From Eubacteriales bacterium (lineage in GTDB: Bacteria > Bacillota > Clostridia > Lachnospirales > Lachnospiraceae): DNA of 44,257 nt. The notes under the pieces were generated by a model that was not told the DNA's origin, did no database searches, and was given only the letters and a program-made list of their open reading frames with translations. Position numbers and translations under genes: made by a program. The DNA lies in the NCBI GenBank assembly GCA_030524225.1, contig JAUNGV010000021.1, forward strand, positions 1-44,257, written 5' to 3'. This document shows positions 8,483 to 16,688 of this stretch, one piece after another; position 1 is the first letter of the stretch; every line of letters starts with the position of its first letter.

Positions 8483-9529
8483 CTATCTGTCTCTGGCAAG
8501 AAGATATAAAAAATAAGGTGCGCCGATCACCGCGACCACAATTCCCGCCGGCAGCTCCGACGGCTGGATGATGATACGCGCAATCGTATCGGCGGCACAG
8601 ACCAGCACTGCCCCGGTCAGAGCGCTGACCGGCAGCAGAATCGCATGTCTGGGTCCGACCAGCCGTCTCGACAGATGCGGGGCGAGAAGCCCGACGAAAC
8701 TGATATTGCCGCTGACCGCCACACAGGAGGCCGCCAGCGCCACGGCTGCCGCCAGCAGCCTGCGTCTCTCCTTTTCCACGCAGACGCCAAGTCCTGTCGC
8801 CATATCGTCTCCCATACTGAGCGCATCCAGAACTCTCGCCTTGCAGAGCACATAGGGGAAAAGAACCAGCATCCACGGCAGCAGCGCCAGAACGAACTGC
8901 CAGCTGGTCCCCCATATACTCCCCGCCTGCCATGTCGCCACAAAGCTGTACTGTGTCTCATCCATTCTGACAACCAGAAACGTCGTCAGCGCCGAAAGAC
9001 CGGCCTGTACTGCGATTCCCGTCAGAATCAGGCGCAGCGGTGCCAACCCCTCCTCTCTCCGAAACGCCAGCGCATAGATCACAACTGCGGTGATTCCCGC
9101 TCCCGCCAGCGCCAGAAACGGCATTGTGAAGATCGAGAGAAAGGACTGCGTTCCCAGCAGCATCACATACAAAATCACCATCAGTCCTGCTCCCGCGCTG
9201 ATACCGAGCAGTCCCGGATCAGCCAGTGCATTGCGTGAAACACCCTGTATAAGGCACCCCGACAGCGCCAGCCCCGCCCCCACCAGCGCAGAGATCACAA
9301 TCCGCGGCAGGCGGAATTCAAAGAGGATCAGTTCCTCACTGTCCGTTCCGCCTCCCAGCAGAATGCGCAGCGTATCGAGCGGAGTGAGCCTCGTGTATCC
9401 TGTATTCATGCTGATCAGGAGAGAGGCAAGCAGCAGCGCCGCGCACACCGCGGCAATCGCGGCATGGCGGACCGCCCGCTTTCTCCTGTACTCCTCTCCC
9501 TGTGCCTGCCATGATTCCTGTCTGTTCAT
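8483..9529 (-). CDS. FecCD-family iron-siderophore ABC transporter permease
   Basis: A 348-residue polytopic membrane protein of the FecCD/BtuC family. Typical segments are visible: RLPRIVISALVGAGLALSG near residue 73, GISAGAG, then FVGLLAPHLSRRLVGPRH, the conserved cytoplasmic coupling region before the last helices. It should form the translocation channel with the neighbouring permease. Its ATG overlaps the stop of that permease by 4 bp (ATGA), and AAAGGAGG lies six bases upstream, indicating tight translational coupling. Confidence 0.93.
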   Translation of the reverse strand: MNRQESWQAQGEEYRRKRAVRHAAIAAVCAALLLASLLISMNTGYTRLTPLDTLRILLGGGTDSEELILFEFRLPRIVISALVGAGLALSGCLIQGVSRNALADPGLLGISAGAGLMVILYVMLLGTQSFLSIFTMPFLALAGAGITAVVIYALAFRREEGLAPLRLILTGIAVQAGLSALTTFLVVRMDETQYSFVATWQAGSIWGTSWQFVLALLPWMLVLFPYVLCKARVLDALSMGDDMATGLGVCVEKERRRLLAAAVALAASCVAVSGNISFVGLLAPHLSRRLVGPRHAILLPVSALTGAVLVCAADTIARIIIQPSELPAGIVVAVIGAPYFLYLLARDR

Positions 9530-10527
9530 ACGGCCCTCCTTTGTCTGCGTGTCAGATAAAGAAAAAACGGAACCCCCACCAGTGCGGTCAGTACTCCCAC
9601 CGGCGTTTCAAAGGGCGGATTCAGCATGCGGGCCCCCAGATCCGCCGCCACCATCAGAAGCGCCCCCAGAACAGCGGAAGCCGGAATCACCGCGCGGTAG
9701 TCCGCCCCCACCAGCGCTCTTGCCGCATGCGGAATCATCAGTCCGACAAATCCCACCGCGCCGACCGCCGCCACGGAAGCCCCTGCCAGAACCAGCACGA
9801 CCAGCGAAGAGAGAAGACGGATCAGATCGGTATTGACCCCCAGCCCCCGCGCTGTCTCCTCTCCCAGACTCAGCAGGGAAATGCTGCGGGAGAGCAGTAT
9901 CGCACCAAGGAGCGCGCCGAGGAGCCACGGAGCCATCAGAGACAGCTGGGCCCAGTTCGATCCCGCCACCGCCCCTGCTGTCCAGAACAGAATATCCTGC
10001 TCTACGTCAAAATACAGCGCAATTCCCTGGCTGAGCGCTGTCAGCAGAGCACTGACCGCCGCGCCCGCCAGCACCAGCCGCATGGGAGCTGCGCCGCGCC
10101 GGAGCCCCGCCACTGCGTTCACCATAGCAGTACCGGCCGCCGCCCCGAGAAACGAGCACAGAATGGTCTGCAGATACCCCATTCCCGGAACAAAAGCGAA
10201 GCAAAGGGAGAGCGCAAAGCCCGCCCCCGCGTTAATTCCCAGCAGTCCCGAATCCGCCATCGGATTTCCCGTCGTTCCCTGCATCACAGCGCCCGCCACC
10301 GCAAACGCCATTCCCACCGCCGCGCTCGCCAGTACGCGCGGCAGACGAAGATCCCGCACAATCAGATGCATGGAGTTCTCTCCGTCAAAATGCGTCAGCA
10401 TCTCCCGCAGCACAGAGAGCGGAATCTGTACGGCCCCCTGTGTGACGGAAAATACCGACAGCAGCAAAAGCAACACGATGCCTCCCAGAATCACCAGTCC
10501 CGTCGTTTTTCCTGATCTCTCCTTCAT
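9526..10527 (-). CDS. FecCD-family iron-siderophore ABC transporter permease
   Basis: A 333-residue second permease of the importer, with the same signatures: LRLPRVLASAAVGMAFAVAG, GNPMADSGLLGINAGAG, and GFVGLMIPHAARALVG near the C-terminus. It should pair with the neighbouring permease as a heterodimer. The start at MKERSGKTTG is chosen because GAGAAGG precedes it by about seven bases and because the upstream in-frame stretch is not membrane-like and runs towards the intergenic hairpin. It follows the binding lipoprotein after a hairpin-containing gap. Confidence 0.92.
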   Translation of the reverse strand: MKERSGKTTGLVILGGIVLLLLLSVFSVTQGAVQIPLSVLREMLTHFDGENSMHLIVRDLRLPRVLASAAVGMAFAVAGAVMQGTTGNPMADSGLLGINAGAGFALSLCFAFVPGMGYLQTILCSFLGAAAGTAMVNAVAGLRRGAAPMRLVLAGAAVSALLTALSQGIALYFDVEQDILFWTAGAVAGSNWAQLSLMAPWLLGALLGAILLSRSISLLSLGEETARGLGVNTDLIRLLSSLVVLVLAGASVAAVGAVGFVGLMIPHAARALVGADYRAVIPASAVLGALLMVAADLGARMLNPPFETPVGVLTALVGVPFFLYLTRRQRRAV

Positions 10528-10628
10528 AGCTGTCCTTCTCTTCCCTGAACTCTGTACCTTGTCCGTATCTGCGCTTCCCCGCACTGCAGCTGTGCCGTAT
10601 CCGCGCACGGATTTGTTCTGTCTCTTTT

Positions 10629-10689
10629 CCGGTACGACATGCAAAAGCCGGACGCATACTATAGGACAGACGCGTCCGGCTTTTACCGG
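10629..10689 (-). terminator. Long hairpin between binding-protein and permease genes
   Basis: AAAAGCCGGACGC (10643-10655) pairs perfectly over 13 bp with GCGTCCGGCTTTT (10672-10684), leaving a 16-nt loop; an outer CCGGTA/TACCGG pair extends the structure. It lies 15 bases after the lipoprotein stop and upstream of the first permease. Such a hairpin would allow partial read-through and protect the 5' message, giving more binding protein than permease. Confidence 0.7.
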
Positions 10690-10703
10690 TATTTTTTCTT
10701 CTG

Positions 10704-11780
10704 CTACTGCTGCTGTGCCTCTACCGCACGAACCACCTCGTCGAGCGCCCAGTCAAGCGCCAGCACGTCGCCGGCCGAGAGACGGTTTCCCATCGTATAG
10801 ACACGATTGTTTTTTGCAGCGGAGAGATTCTGCCAGACGGAGCTCTCCAGAATTTCCGCTCTGTACTGTTCATCCGCATCACCTGTCACAAAAATATAAT
10901 CGGGATCATACTCCGCGAGTTTCTCCAGCGACAGCTCCGTGCCCGAGGTGATCTCTGCCAGCTCCTCTGCATCCGGAAGCACCAGTCCCAGCACATCGTA
11001 CACGGTCGGCCACGTGCTGGCGGGATAGATGTAAACGGCTTTCTGGGAGGAAATCTGCACCACCATCGCCGTACTTCCCTCCTCGATCACACCGGAGAGC
11101 TTCTCTTTCGTCCCGGCTGCCTTCTCCTCATAGGCCGCCACCCACACATCGGCTTCCTCCGAACGACCGAGCAGATCACCGACAAATCTCAGATTTTCAA
11201 AGGCGTCGCCAAAGAAAGGTCCCACCACTGTGGGCGCAATTTTGGAAAGGGACTCGATCGCCGCATCGTCTGTGACGTTCTCCGGTGTGATGATCAGATC
11301 CGGGGACAGTTCCAGAATCTTCTCATAATTGAGGCCGCCGACCTCTCCGACAGACTCGATGCCCTCTTTCTCCGAATCGTCCAGCGTGCGCATCCAGTTC
11401 TCCGCAGCGCCGACCGGTTTCAGCCCCAGCGCAATCGCCTCCGCAGTCATATTGATGGTGACAATCCTCTCCGGACGTTCCGGAATCTCAACCTCGCGCC
11501 CAGCCAGATCCGTGTACAGACGCGTCGCTTCTGTGCCGGACGCCGCCGTGGTACTCTCTGCCGCCGCGCTCTCCTCCGCAGACTCTCCGCTCCCCGACGT
11601 CCCGTCAGCCGTGTCCTCTGCGCCGGACGCCGTACCGTCTGCTGCCGCCCCGGAAGCGGCACTTGTCCCCTCGCTGACTGCCGCCGTCTCCGTGCCTGCC
11701 GTCTGCGACGCGCCGCAGCCCGCCAGCAGCCCGGCCGCCAGTACTGCCGAAAGCAAAATTCCCGTTATCTTTTTCACCAT
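10704..11780 (-). CDS. Siderophore-type ABC transporter substrate-binding lipoprotein
   Basis: A 358-residue secreted lipoprotein. The signal peptide MVKKITGILLSAVLAAGLL ends in the lipobox LLAGC, so Cys22 should be lipidated. A linker of about 65 residues rich in A, S, T, E and G follows. Then comes a type III (FepB/FecB/BtuF) binding domain, beginning with TDLAGREVEIPERPERIVTI and containing GLNYEKILELSPDLIITPEN, typical of ferric-siderophore or cobalamin receptors. GGAGGAGAAC precedes the ATG. First gene of the transporter operon; a promoter with a nearby TTAG-n6-CTAA dyad lies upstream. Confidence 0.92.
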   Translation of the reverse strand: MVKKITGILLSAVLAAGLLAGCGASQTAGTETAAVSEGTSAASGAAADGTASGAEDTADGTSGSGESAEESAAAESTTAASGTEATRLYTDLAGREVEIPERPERIVTINMTAEAIALGLKPVGAAENWMRTLDDSEKEGIESVGEVGGLNYEKILELSPDLIITPENVTDDAAIESLSKIAPTVVGPFFGDAFENLRFVGDLLGRSEEADVWVAAYEEKAAGTKEKLSGVIEEGSTAMVVQISSQKAVYIYPASTWPTVYDVLGLVLPDAEELAEITSGTELSLEKLAEYDPDYIFVTGDADEQYRAEILESSVWQNLSAAKNNRVYTMGNRLSAGDVLALDWALDEVVRAVEAQQQ

Positions 11781-11927
11781 GTTCTCCTCCGTTCCTATAC
11801 TGCCGCAGTCATCCGCCGTGCCGGAGCTGCGATCCCTACGGATATTTCCGCTTCGTCAGATCGAAGGCAACGTCCTGTAAAGGTTCCAGCCGGCATTACA
11901 TTTCCAGCACTTATGATGACTTCATAG

Positions 11928-11959
11928 TTAGTTGTTGCTAATCACGATGCAACAGTATA
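11928..11959 (-). promoter_or_regulatory. Promoter and candidate operator of the siderophore ABC operon
   Basis: On the minus strand an extended -10, TGTTATACT, has its hexamer at 11954-11959. Just downstream, around the expected transcription start, lies the dyad TTAG-n6-CTAA (11928-11941). Half-sites TTAG/CTAA recall DtxR/IdeR-type boxes, but the match is partial and an AraC target is equally possible. No clear -35 is visible, as expected for an extended -10 or activator-dependent promoter. The leader to the lipoprotein start is about 165 nt. Confidence 0.4.
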
Positions 11960-11998
11960 ACAGGGCTTTTTTTACAGAGGAATACACATATATTGAAT

Positions 11999-12841
11999 TT
12001 AACATGGATTATTGATGAATTTTCTGGTGTGGGCGAATTTTTTTCGAAAATCGCTGGGAGACATGGCAAAATGTTTTTTGAAAATTCTGCTGAAATAAAG
12101 GGGATCAGAAAATCCCACTGCCAGAGCAACCTCCCGCACGGTCACACTGTCGGCGAGCAGCATTTCCCGCGCGCGTTCCATGCGGCAGCGCAGTAAATAT
12201 TCCCCCGGCCCCATTCCGGCGTACCGGCGGAACACATAAGTAATCCGGTTTCTGTTGACTCCGCTCTGTTCCGCGAGAGAGGCAATCGTAATCTCCTCAC
12301 TGTAATGTTCTCTGAGGTAGGCGGACATCTGCTCAAACAGAGCCCGTGAACCGCTGGCAGCTTTCTGAAAGGCGCATACGAGCATCTCCTCCAGCACGCT
12401 GCCAAACAGCGTTTTGGCCTGAAACATCTGCAGTCCTCCCGGTTGTCCGGCCGTTTTCTGCAGCCGCAGCAGAAGTTCCGTCAGACGCGGGGAATGTCCT
12501 GTCCGCACCTCAAACACCGAATCCGGGAGAGAGAACTCCTCCGGTTCCTCCCCCTCTATGCGATACAGAACCAATAAATATTCGAGCGGCGCATGAGCGG
12601 CGACTCTGCACTCCAGCGTCATCTGCGCCCCGCCGTGCAGAACATTGCCCGGCTCCGCCAGATAGGAGATCCCGTCAAAAATAAATTCCGCCCTGCCCCG
12701 CAGCACGAACACGAAGCCCGGGAACGGGGAGGTCTGCTCCGCTGTGCGCAGCCCCGCCTCCCGGACGCCGTGATACACCATTTCCAGCTGGAATGAAGTG
12801 CGGGCCAGATGCTCCGCCAGCCTGTTGAGTTCCATTTTCAT
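11999..12841 (-). CDS. AraC-family transcriptional regulator with cupin-like sensor domain
   Basis: A 280-residue regulator. The N-terminal half (about residues 35-130) looks like a cupin/AraC ligand-binding fold (SPFPGFVFVLRGRAEFIFDG, EPGNVLHGG). The C-terminal half holds two helix-turn-helix motifs: EITIASLAEQSGVNRNRITY and SVTVREVALAVGFSDPLYFS, the latter with the usual FKKHFAMSPSDFRK end. Its start overlaps the stop of the phosphatase gene upstream by 4 bp (ATGA). It lies directly upstream of the siderophore ABC genes in the same direction, so it probably controls them, as YbtA-like regulators control siderophore uptake elsewhere; this role is inferred from position. Confidence 0.88.
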   Translation of the reverse strand: MKMELNRLAEHLARTSFQLEMVYHGVREAGLRTAEQTSPFPGFVFVLRGRAEFIFDGISYLAEPGNVLHGGAQMTLECRVAAHAPLEYLLVLYRIEGEEPEEFSLPDSVFEVRTGHSPRLTELLLRLQKTAGQPGGLQMFQAKTLFGSVLEEMLVCAFQKAASGSRALFEQMSAYLREHYSEEITIASLAEQSGVNRNRITYVFRRYAGMGPGEYLLRCRMERAREMLLADSVTVREVALAVGFSDPLYFSRIFKKHFAMSPSDFRKKFAHTRKFINNPC

Positions 12842-13617
12842 TCCATCTCTCCGAGAAGTGCCAGCAGTTCCCGCGTGATCTTCCCGTTCGTCGCCACCAC
12901 ATCCGCCTTCTCTGTCAGCGGAACCGGTTTCCCCTCAAAATCGCAGACTGTGCCACCCGCCTCCTCCACAAGGAGCCGCCCCGCCGCGAAATCCCATGGT
13001 TTCAGACTGCGCTCAAAGAACGCCTCGTCCCTCCCGCAGGCCACATAAGCCATATCCATTGCCGCCGACCCGAGCCGCCTGATATCCTGACACGCGAGGA
13101 AGATCCGTTTGAACGCGGCGAAATTCCGGTCCGCCAGCTCGTGGCTGTAGGGGGACGTACCGATCGAAATCAGACTCTCAGAGAGTGTCCCTGCTCCGCT
13201 GACATGAATCGGTCTGCCGTTCAGGAAAGCTCCCTGACCGCGCACCGCCGTAAACACCTCTCCGCTGTTCGGATGGTAGACGACGCCGAAGGTCAGCGCG
13301 CCGTCCTCCACATAGGCGAGCGAGAGCGTGCTGTGCTGGAAATCGTGAATCAGATTCGTCGTTCCGTCCACCGGATCCAGAATCCAGAAGTCGCCGGAAG
13401 CGTCAATTTCGCTGTTGTCCTTCTCCTCTCCCATCAGCTGTACCTGCGGGTAACGCTCCGCCAGCCGCCGCGTCACGAACGACTGCACCTGCACGTCTAT
13501 CTGCGTCACATAATCGCAGCTTCCCTTCTCCGTAATCTGCAGGCGGTCCGCTCCGCCCAGAAACAACTCCCTCGTCTCCTTTACAATGGCAATAACCTCT
13601 TCCGGATGAATTCTCAT
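12838..13617 (-). CDS. Inositol monophosphatase family protein (SuhB-like)
   Basis: A 259-residue Mg-dependent, Li-sensitive phosphatase fold. The metal-binding motifs are GEEKDNSE near residue 65, WILDPVDGTTNLIHDF near 85, and the second signature in KPWDFAAGRLLVEEAGG near 205. Family members hydrolyse inositol-1-phosphate, fructose-1,6-bisphosphate or PAP; the substrate here is not clear. The ATG at MRIHPEE is chosen because GGAGG lies five bases upstream; the GTG four codons earlier would place that GGAGG inside the gene. It is translationally coupled to the AraC gene that follows. Confidence 0.92.
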   Translation of the reverse strand: MRIHPEEVIAIVKETRELFLGGADRLQITEKGSCDYVTQIDVQVQSFVTRRLAERYPQVQLMGEEKDNSEIDASGDFWILDPVDGTTNLIHDFQHSTLSLAYVEDGALTFGVVYHPNSGEVFTAVRGQGAFLNGRPIHVSGAGTLSESLISIGTSPYSHELADRNFAAFKRIFLACQDIRRLGSAAMDMAYVACGRDEAFFERSLKPWDFAAGRLLVEEAGGTVCDFEGKPVPLTEKADVVATNGKITRELLALLGEME

Positions 13618-13640
13618 ATCTACCTCCACAAAACCACCTG

Positions 13641-13670
13641 ATTAAACTATACTATCGGACCTATATTCAA
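13641..13670 (-). promoter_or_regulatory. Promoter of the suhB-like/AraC operon (TTGAAT-18-TTTAAT)
   Basis: On the minus strand TTGAAT (13665-13670) is 18 bp from TTTAAT (13641-13646). A short dyad CACAGA/TCTGTG (about 13684-13707) lies just upstream, between this promoter and that of the divergent CDF gene. The whole gap between the two start codons (13618-13951, 334 bp) otherwise holds only the CDF promoter and its leader. Confidence 0.55.
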
Positions 13671-13787
13671 TCTTTCTTTCGACCACAGACAGGCTGCGGT
13701 TCTGTGAGCAGACATCCACGCAGTCGGTCTCCGGTACGCTTTTCCCTGCCCATTGTAGCGGCTCTTTTCCGCGGCGTCAAATTAGCC

Positions 13788-13817
13788 TTGACTCTCCGTG
13801 TTTGGCGATGATAAAGT
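13788..13817 (+). promoter_or_regulatory. Promoter and structured leader of the CDF transporter gene
   Basis: TTGACT (13788-13793) is 18 bp from TAAAGT (13812-13817). The transcript would carry a leader of about 125 nt with several short complementary arms (AACTT ... AAGTT around 13827-13860, and GATC-TTTTT-GATC at about 13863). I could not match this leader to the yybP-ykoY, czcD or any other known riboswitch by eye. Confidence 0.45.
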
Positions 13818-13951
13818 CTGTCGTAAACTTCGGCGTACCGCCCCTGCCGCGTCGAAAGTTCGGATCTTTTTGATCGTTACCCGTAAAGATGAACGCAAAT
13901 CATAAGGATAAAAAGGATAAAGAAGACAACAGAAAACGGAGAGGAACGTAT

Positions 13952-15121
13952 ATGATCGCATTTCTTGCCAGAAAACTGATTGCCGGCTATGAGAACACCG
14001 GCGAGAGCACCGTGCGCCAGCAGTACGGTATGCTGGCGGGCGCAGTCGGCATTTTCTTTAATATTGTCCTGTTTCTGATCAAATTTCTGGCGGGAACCCT
14101 CTCCGGCTCCATCGCCATCACCGCCGACGCATTCAACAACCTCTCCGACGCCGGTTCCAGCGTGATCACGATGGCCGGCTTCCGGATGGCGGGACAAAAA
14201 CCCGATTCAGAGCACCCCTTCGGCCACGGGCGGATTGAATATCTGACGGGACTGTTCGTCTCGATTCTCATTATCCTGATGGGCTTCGAACTGCTGCGCA
14301 CCTCGTTTGGCAAGATACTCTCCCCGGAGGAGACCTCCTTCGGTCCCCTGACAGCGGCGATCCTGCTGGCCTCGATCTGCGTCAAGCTCTATATGTATTC
14401 CTACAACACCGCCCTCTCCCAGCGTCTCGGAAGCGTCGCGCTCCGCTCCGCCGCCATGGACAGCTTCAGTGACAGCGTCGCGACCTGCGTCGTCTTTCTC
14501 TGCTCCGCCGTCTCCATGCGCACCGGTCTCCTGCTCGACGGCTTCTGCGGTCTGGCCGTCTCCGCTTTTATTCTGCGGACAGGCCTCTCCTCCGCCCTCG
14601 AGACGATCAATCCCCTGCTCGGTCAGCCCCCGGACGCCGGATTCGTCAGCCGCATCACGCAGATCGTCAAAAGCTACGACCACATTCTCGGCGTGCACGA
14701 TCTCGTTGTGCACGACTACGGCCCCGGACGCCGTTTCGTCTCCCTCCACGCGGAGGTTCCGGCCTCTCTCGATCTGCAGCAGGCCCATGAGATCATCGAC
14801 GCGATCGAGATGCGTCTGGACGCGGAATTCCACATGGAGACCGTCATCCACATGGATCCTGTCTGTGAAAATGATCCGGAGACAGAATCCCTGCGCCGCA
14901 AGATCCGCCAGATTCTCTCCGCGGTCGGCCCCGAAATCCGCTTTCACGATTTCCGCCTCGTCCGCGGCCGCAGCCACACCAATGTGATTTTCGACGTCGT
15001 TCTGCCGTATCAGTTTCCCATGAAAGAGGAGGCTCTGGTCTCCTATCTGAAAACAGCGATCGCGGACATTGACTGCCGCTATCGCTGTATCATCCATGTG
15101 GATCACGAATATACCGCCTAA
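13952..15121 (+). CDS. Cation diffusion facilitator (CDF) divalent metal exporter
   Basis: A 389-residue CDF transporter: an N-terminal membrane domain of about six helices, then a cytoplasmic ferredoxin-like dimerisation domain (about residues 205-290, HDLVVHDYGPGRRFVSLHAE), plus an extra C-terminal segment that resembles a second such domain. The transport-site positions read N62 and D66 in helix 2 (FNNLSD) and D170 and D174 in helix 5 (MDSFSD). Zn transporters of the family usually have His in helix 5, so an Asn/Asp-only site points to Mn or Fe export; this is inference. GGAGAGGAAC before MIAFLARK favours this start over an ATG 21 codons upstream. Confidence 0.9.
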   Translation: MIAFLARKLIAGYENTGESTVRQQYGMLAGAVGIFFNIVLFLIKFLAGTLSGSIAITADAFNNLSDAGSSVITMAGFRMAGQKPDSEHPFGHGRIEYLTGLFVSILIILMGFELLRTSFGKILSPEETSFGPLTAAILLASICVKLYMYSYNTALSQRLGSVALRSAAMDSFSDSVATCVVFLCSAVSMRTGLLLDGFCGLAVSAFILRTGLSSALETINPLLGQPPDAGFVSRITQIVKSYDHILGVHDLVVHDYGPGRRFVSLHAEVPASLDLQQAHEIIDAIEMRLDAEFHMETVIHMDPVCENDPETESLRRKIRQILSAVGPEIRFHDFRLVRGRSHTNVIFDVVLPYQFPMKEEALVSYLKTAIADIDCRYRCIIHVDHEYTA

Positions 15122-15182
15122 TCTGCTGGAACGGCTCCGCATACCGCCTCACAGTCTCCATTTTCTGTCCTGTCGGGCAGCT

Positions 15183-15207
15183 CCGGACAAGCAGACCGGA
15201 CAAGCAG
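15183..15207. repeat. Two tandem copies of a 13-bp unit between convergent genes
   Basis: CCGGACAAGCAG occurs twice (15183-15194 and 15196-15207), separated by one A. An upstream TGTCC can pair with the first GGACA. It lies in the 101-bp gap between the convergent CDF and thiamine pyrophosphokinase genes and may help end transcription. Confidence 0.6.
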
Positions 15208-15222
15208 TCGTCTTTGTACTTT

Positions 15223-15912
15223 TTATACCTCGTGCTCCGTCCGGAAGGTGACAATCACCAGCGCCGTTCCCTCCCCGACCGTCACGCAGGCTTCCTCCTC
15301 CGGGAGGAACTGGTTGCTCGTGCCCACCGGGAAGCCGTTCGACACCACCGCGTCCCGGATCTCGAAGCGGAGTCCTTCCAGCGTCACGCCCCGGATCTCG
15401 CGATCCAGTGCAAACAGAGAAAAGATTCCCTCCATTCCCCTGTGAAAGCGCACCGTCTCACTGCGCAGCACCATCGCCATGCACGACGCGTCCATCAGAT
15501 AGCCGACCGCTCCGTGCTCTTTCAGATAGACGAGGGTCTGGATGTTTGCCATCGCATGATCAATACGCCCGCCAAGCGCCCCGTAGAGATAGAATTTCCG
15601 GTATCCCCGCGCAAGCCCTTCTTTGACCGCCGCCAGCGTATCGGTATCATCCTTGGCGACCGGCAGCTCCAGCACGCTCTGCGGCCTGCTTTGCCGGTAC
15701 TCGTCAAGCGTCTCCCACTGCGGCTGCGGCAGCGAATCGAAATCCCCCACGATCAGATCCGGCAGGATTCCCAGCTGCTCCAGATAAGCGAGTCCCGCGT
15801 CCACCGCGATCACGAGATCCCCCTCCTGTCGCTCGATCTCCACCGGCGTGAATGCGCCCGCGCACATCAGAATACATTTTTTCTCTGTCTGCAGATTCGC
15901 TTCGTTTTCCAT
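15223..15912 (-). CDS. thiN: Thiamine pyrophosphokinase
   Basis: A 229-residue enzyme that converts thiamine to thiamine diphosphate using ATP. The N-terminal domain shows LVIAVDAGLAYLEQLG and LIVGDFDSLPQ; the ATP site is DDTDTLAAVKEGLARGY followed by YGALGGRIDHAMANIQTL. The C-terminal thiamine-binding domain contains GIFSLFALD. The start at MENEANLQ is preferred because GGAAGGAG lies four bases before it; an upstream in-frame ATG at 15948 would overlap the promoter. No TPP riboswitch is visible upstream. Confidence 0.92.
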   Translation of the reverse strand: MENEANLQTEKKCILMCAGAFTPVEIERQEGDLVIAVDAGLAYLEQLGILPDLIVGDFDSLPQPQWETLDEYRQSRPQSVLELPVAKDDTDTLAAVKEGLARGYRKFYLYGALGGRIDHAMANIQTLVYLKEHGAVGYLMDASCMAMVLRSETVRFHRGMEGIFSLFALDREIRGVTLEGLRFEIRDAVVSNGFPVGTSNQFLPEEEACVTVGEGTALVIVTFRTEHEV

Positions 15913-15932
15913 GACGCTCCTTCCGAAAAAAT

Positions 15933-15960
15933 GATATACTGTATCCATGACTTCTTACAA
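15933..15960. promoter_or_regulatory. Overlapping divergent promoters of thiN and the YgjP-type gene
   Basis: On plus, TGATATACT is an extended -10 with its hexamer at 15935-15940, only six bases before the plus-strand ATG at 15947. On minus, TTGTAA (15955-15960) is 16 bp from TATATC (15933-15938), serving thiN. The two -10 elements overlap, so the promoters should compete. Confidence 0.5.
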
Positions 15961-16627
15961 TAACACGCACAATAACAGGAAAAACAACACAGAATCCCCG
16001 CTTCGCAGGCAGACGTCGAAAAGCCCGGAAAGCCTCTCCGTCTTTCTGACGAATGAAAAAAACGAGCTGCTGCCCGTTTCCTACACGCTGCTCCGCTCTC
16101 AGCGCCGCACCTGGGCGCTCTCGCTCTCGCAGGACGGCACTCTGACGCTGCGCGTCCCGCTCTGGATGAGCACAGCCGAGGCCGAGCGGATTCTTCTGAG
16201 CAAAACGGACTGGATTCTCGACAAGCAGGAGCAGCTCGCCCGGCGGCGCGCCAGCCGTCCGGTCAGCCGTCTCACCCCTGAGGAAAAGCGGGCGCAGGAG
16301 CTGCGCCTGCGCCGGGAAGCCGCGGATCTCATTCCAAGGAGAGCCGCCTACTATCAGGCGATGCTGCCCGGCCAGTACCGCCGCATCTATATCCGTGGAC
16401 AGAAGACACGCTGGGGCAGCTGCTCCTCGGCAGGCAATCTCTCCTTTAACTGGAAACTGATGCTCGCCCCGCCGGAAATTCTGGACTACGTTGTCGTCCA
16501 TGAACTCTGCCACCTGACGCAGATGAACCACTCCCGGGCATTCTGGGCCCTCGTCGAATCCATTCTGCCCGATTACAAACAGCGGCGCAAATGGCTGCGG
16601 GACAACGGCACGTCACTGGAGCTATAG
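15947..16627 (+). CDS. YgjP-like zinc metallopeptidase domain protein (DUF45/M48-like)
   Basis: A 226-residue protein whose C-terminal part is a YgjP/SprT-like metalloprotease domain: KTRWGSCSSAGNLSFNW, then VVVHELCHLTQMNHSRAFW with the HExxH zinc motif and the third ligand region downstream, ending LPDYKQRRKWL. The cellular role of this family is not known. The first 30 residues are polar and probably disordered. No ribosome binding site precedes the ATG, and an extended -10 ends six bases before it, so the message may be leaderless. No other in-frame start fits the domain. Confidence 0.88.
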   Translation: MTSYNNTHNNRKNNTESPLRRQTSKSPESLSVFLTNEKNELLPVSYTLLRSQRRTWALSLSQDGTLTLRVPLWMSTAEAERILLSKTDWILDKQEQLARRRASRPVSRLTPEEKRAQELRLRREAADLIPRRAAYYQAMLPGQYRRIYIRGQKTRWGSCSSAGNLSFNWKLMLAPPEILDYVVVHELCHLTQMNHSRAFWALVESILPDYKQRRKWLRDNGTSLEL

Positions 16628-16688
16628 CCTGCCAGATTCGTCCGGCACAGGCGTGGACTCCGCGCACCGGCAGCCTGTCCGCCGCAGG

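Noticed and set aside
11928..11941. Fur box at the siderophore operon promoter
   Set aside because: The dyad is TTAG-n6-CTAA, not the TGATAAT-type inverted repeat of Fur; it is kept only as a low-confidence operator.
13818..13951. Possible yybP-ykoY or czcD metal riboswitch before the CDF gene
   Set aside because: The leader is structured, but I could not find the conserved motifs of either class, so it is listed only as a leader of unknown function.
15913..15946. TPP riboswitch for thiN
   Set aside because: The space before thiN is too short and lacks the CUGAGA and related THI-box motifs.
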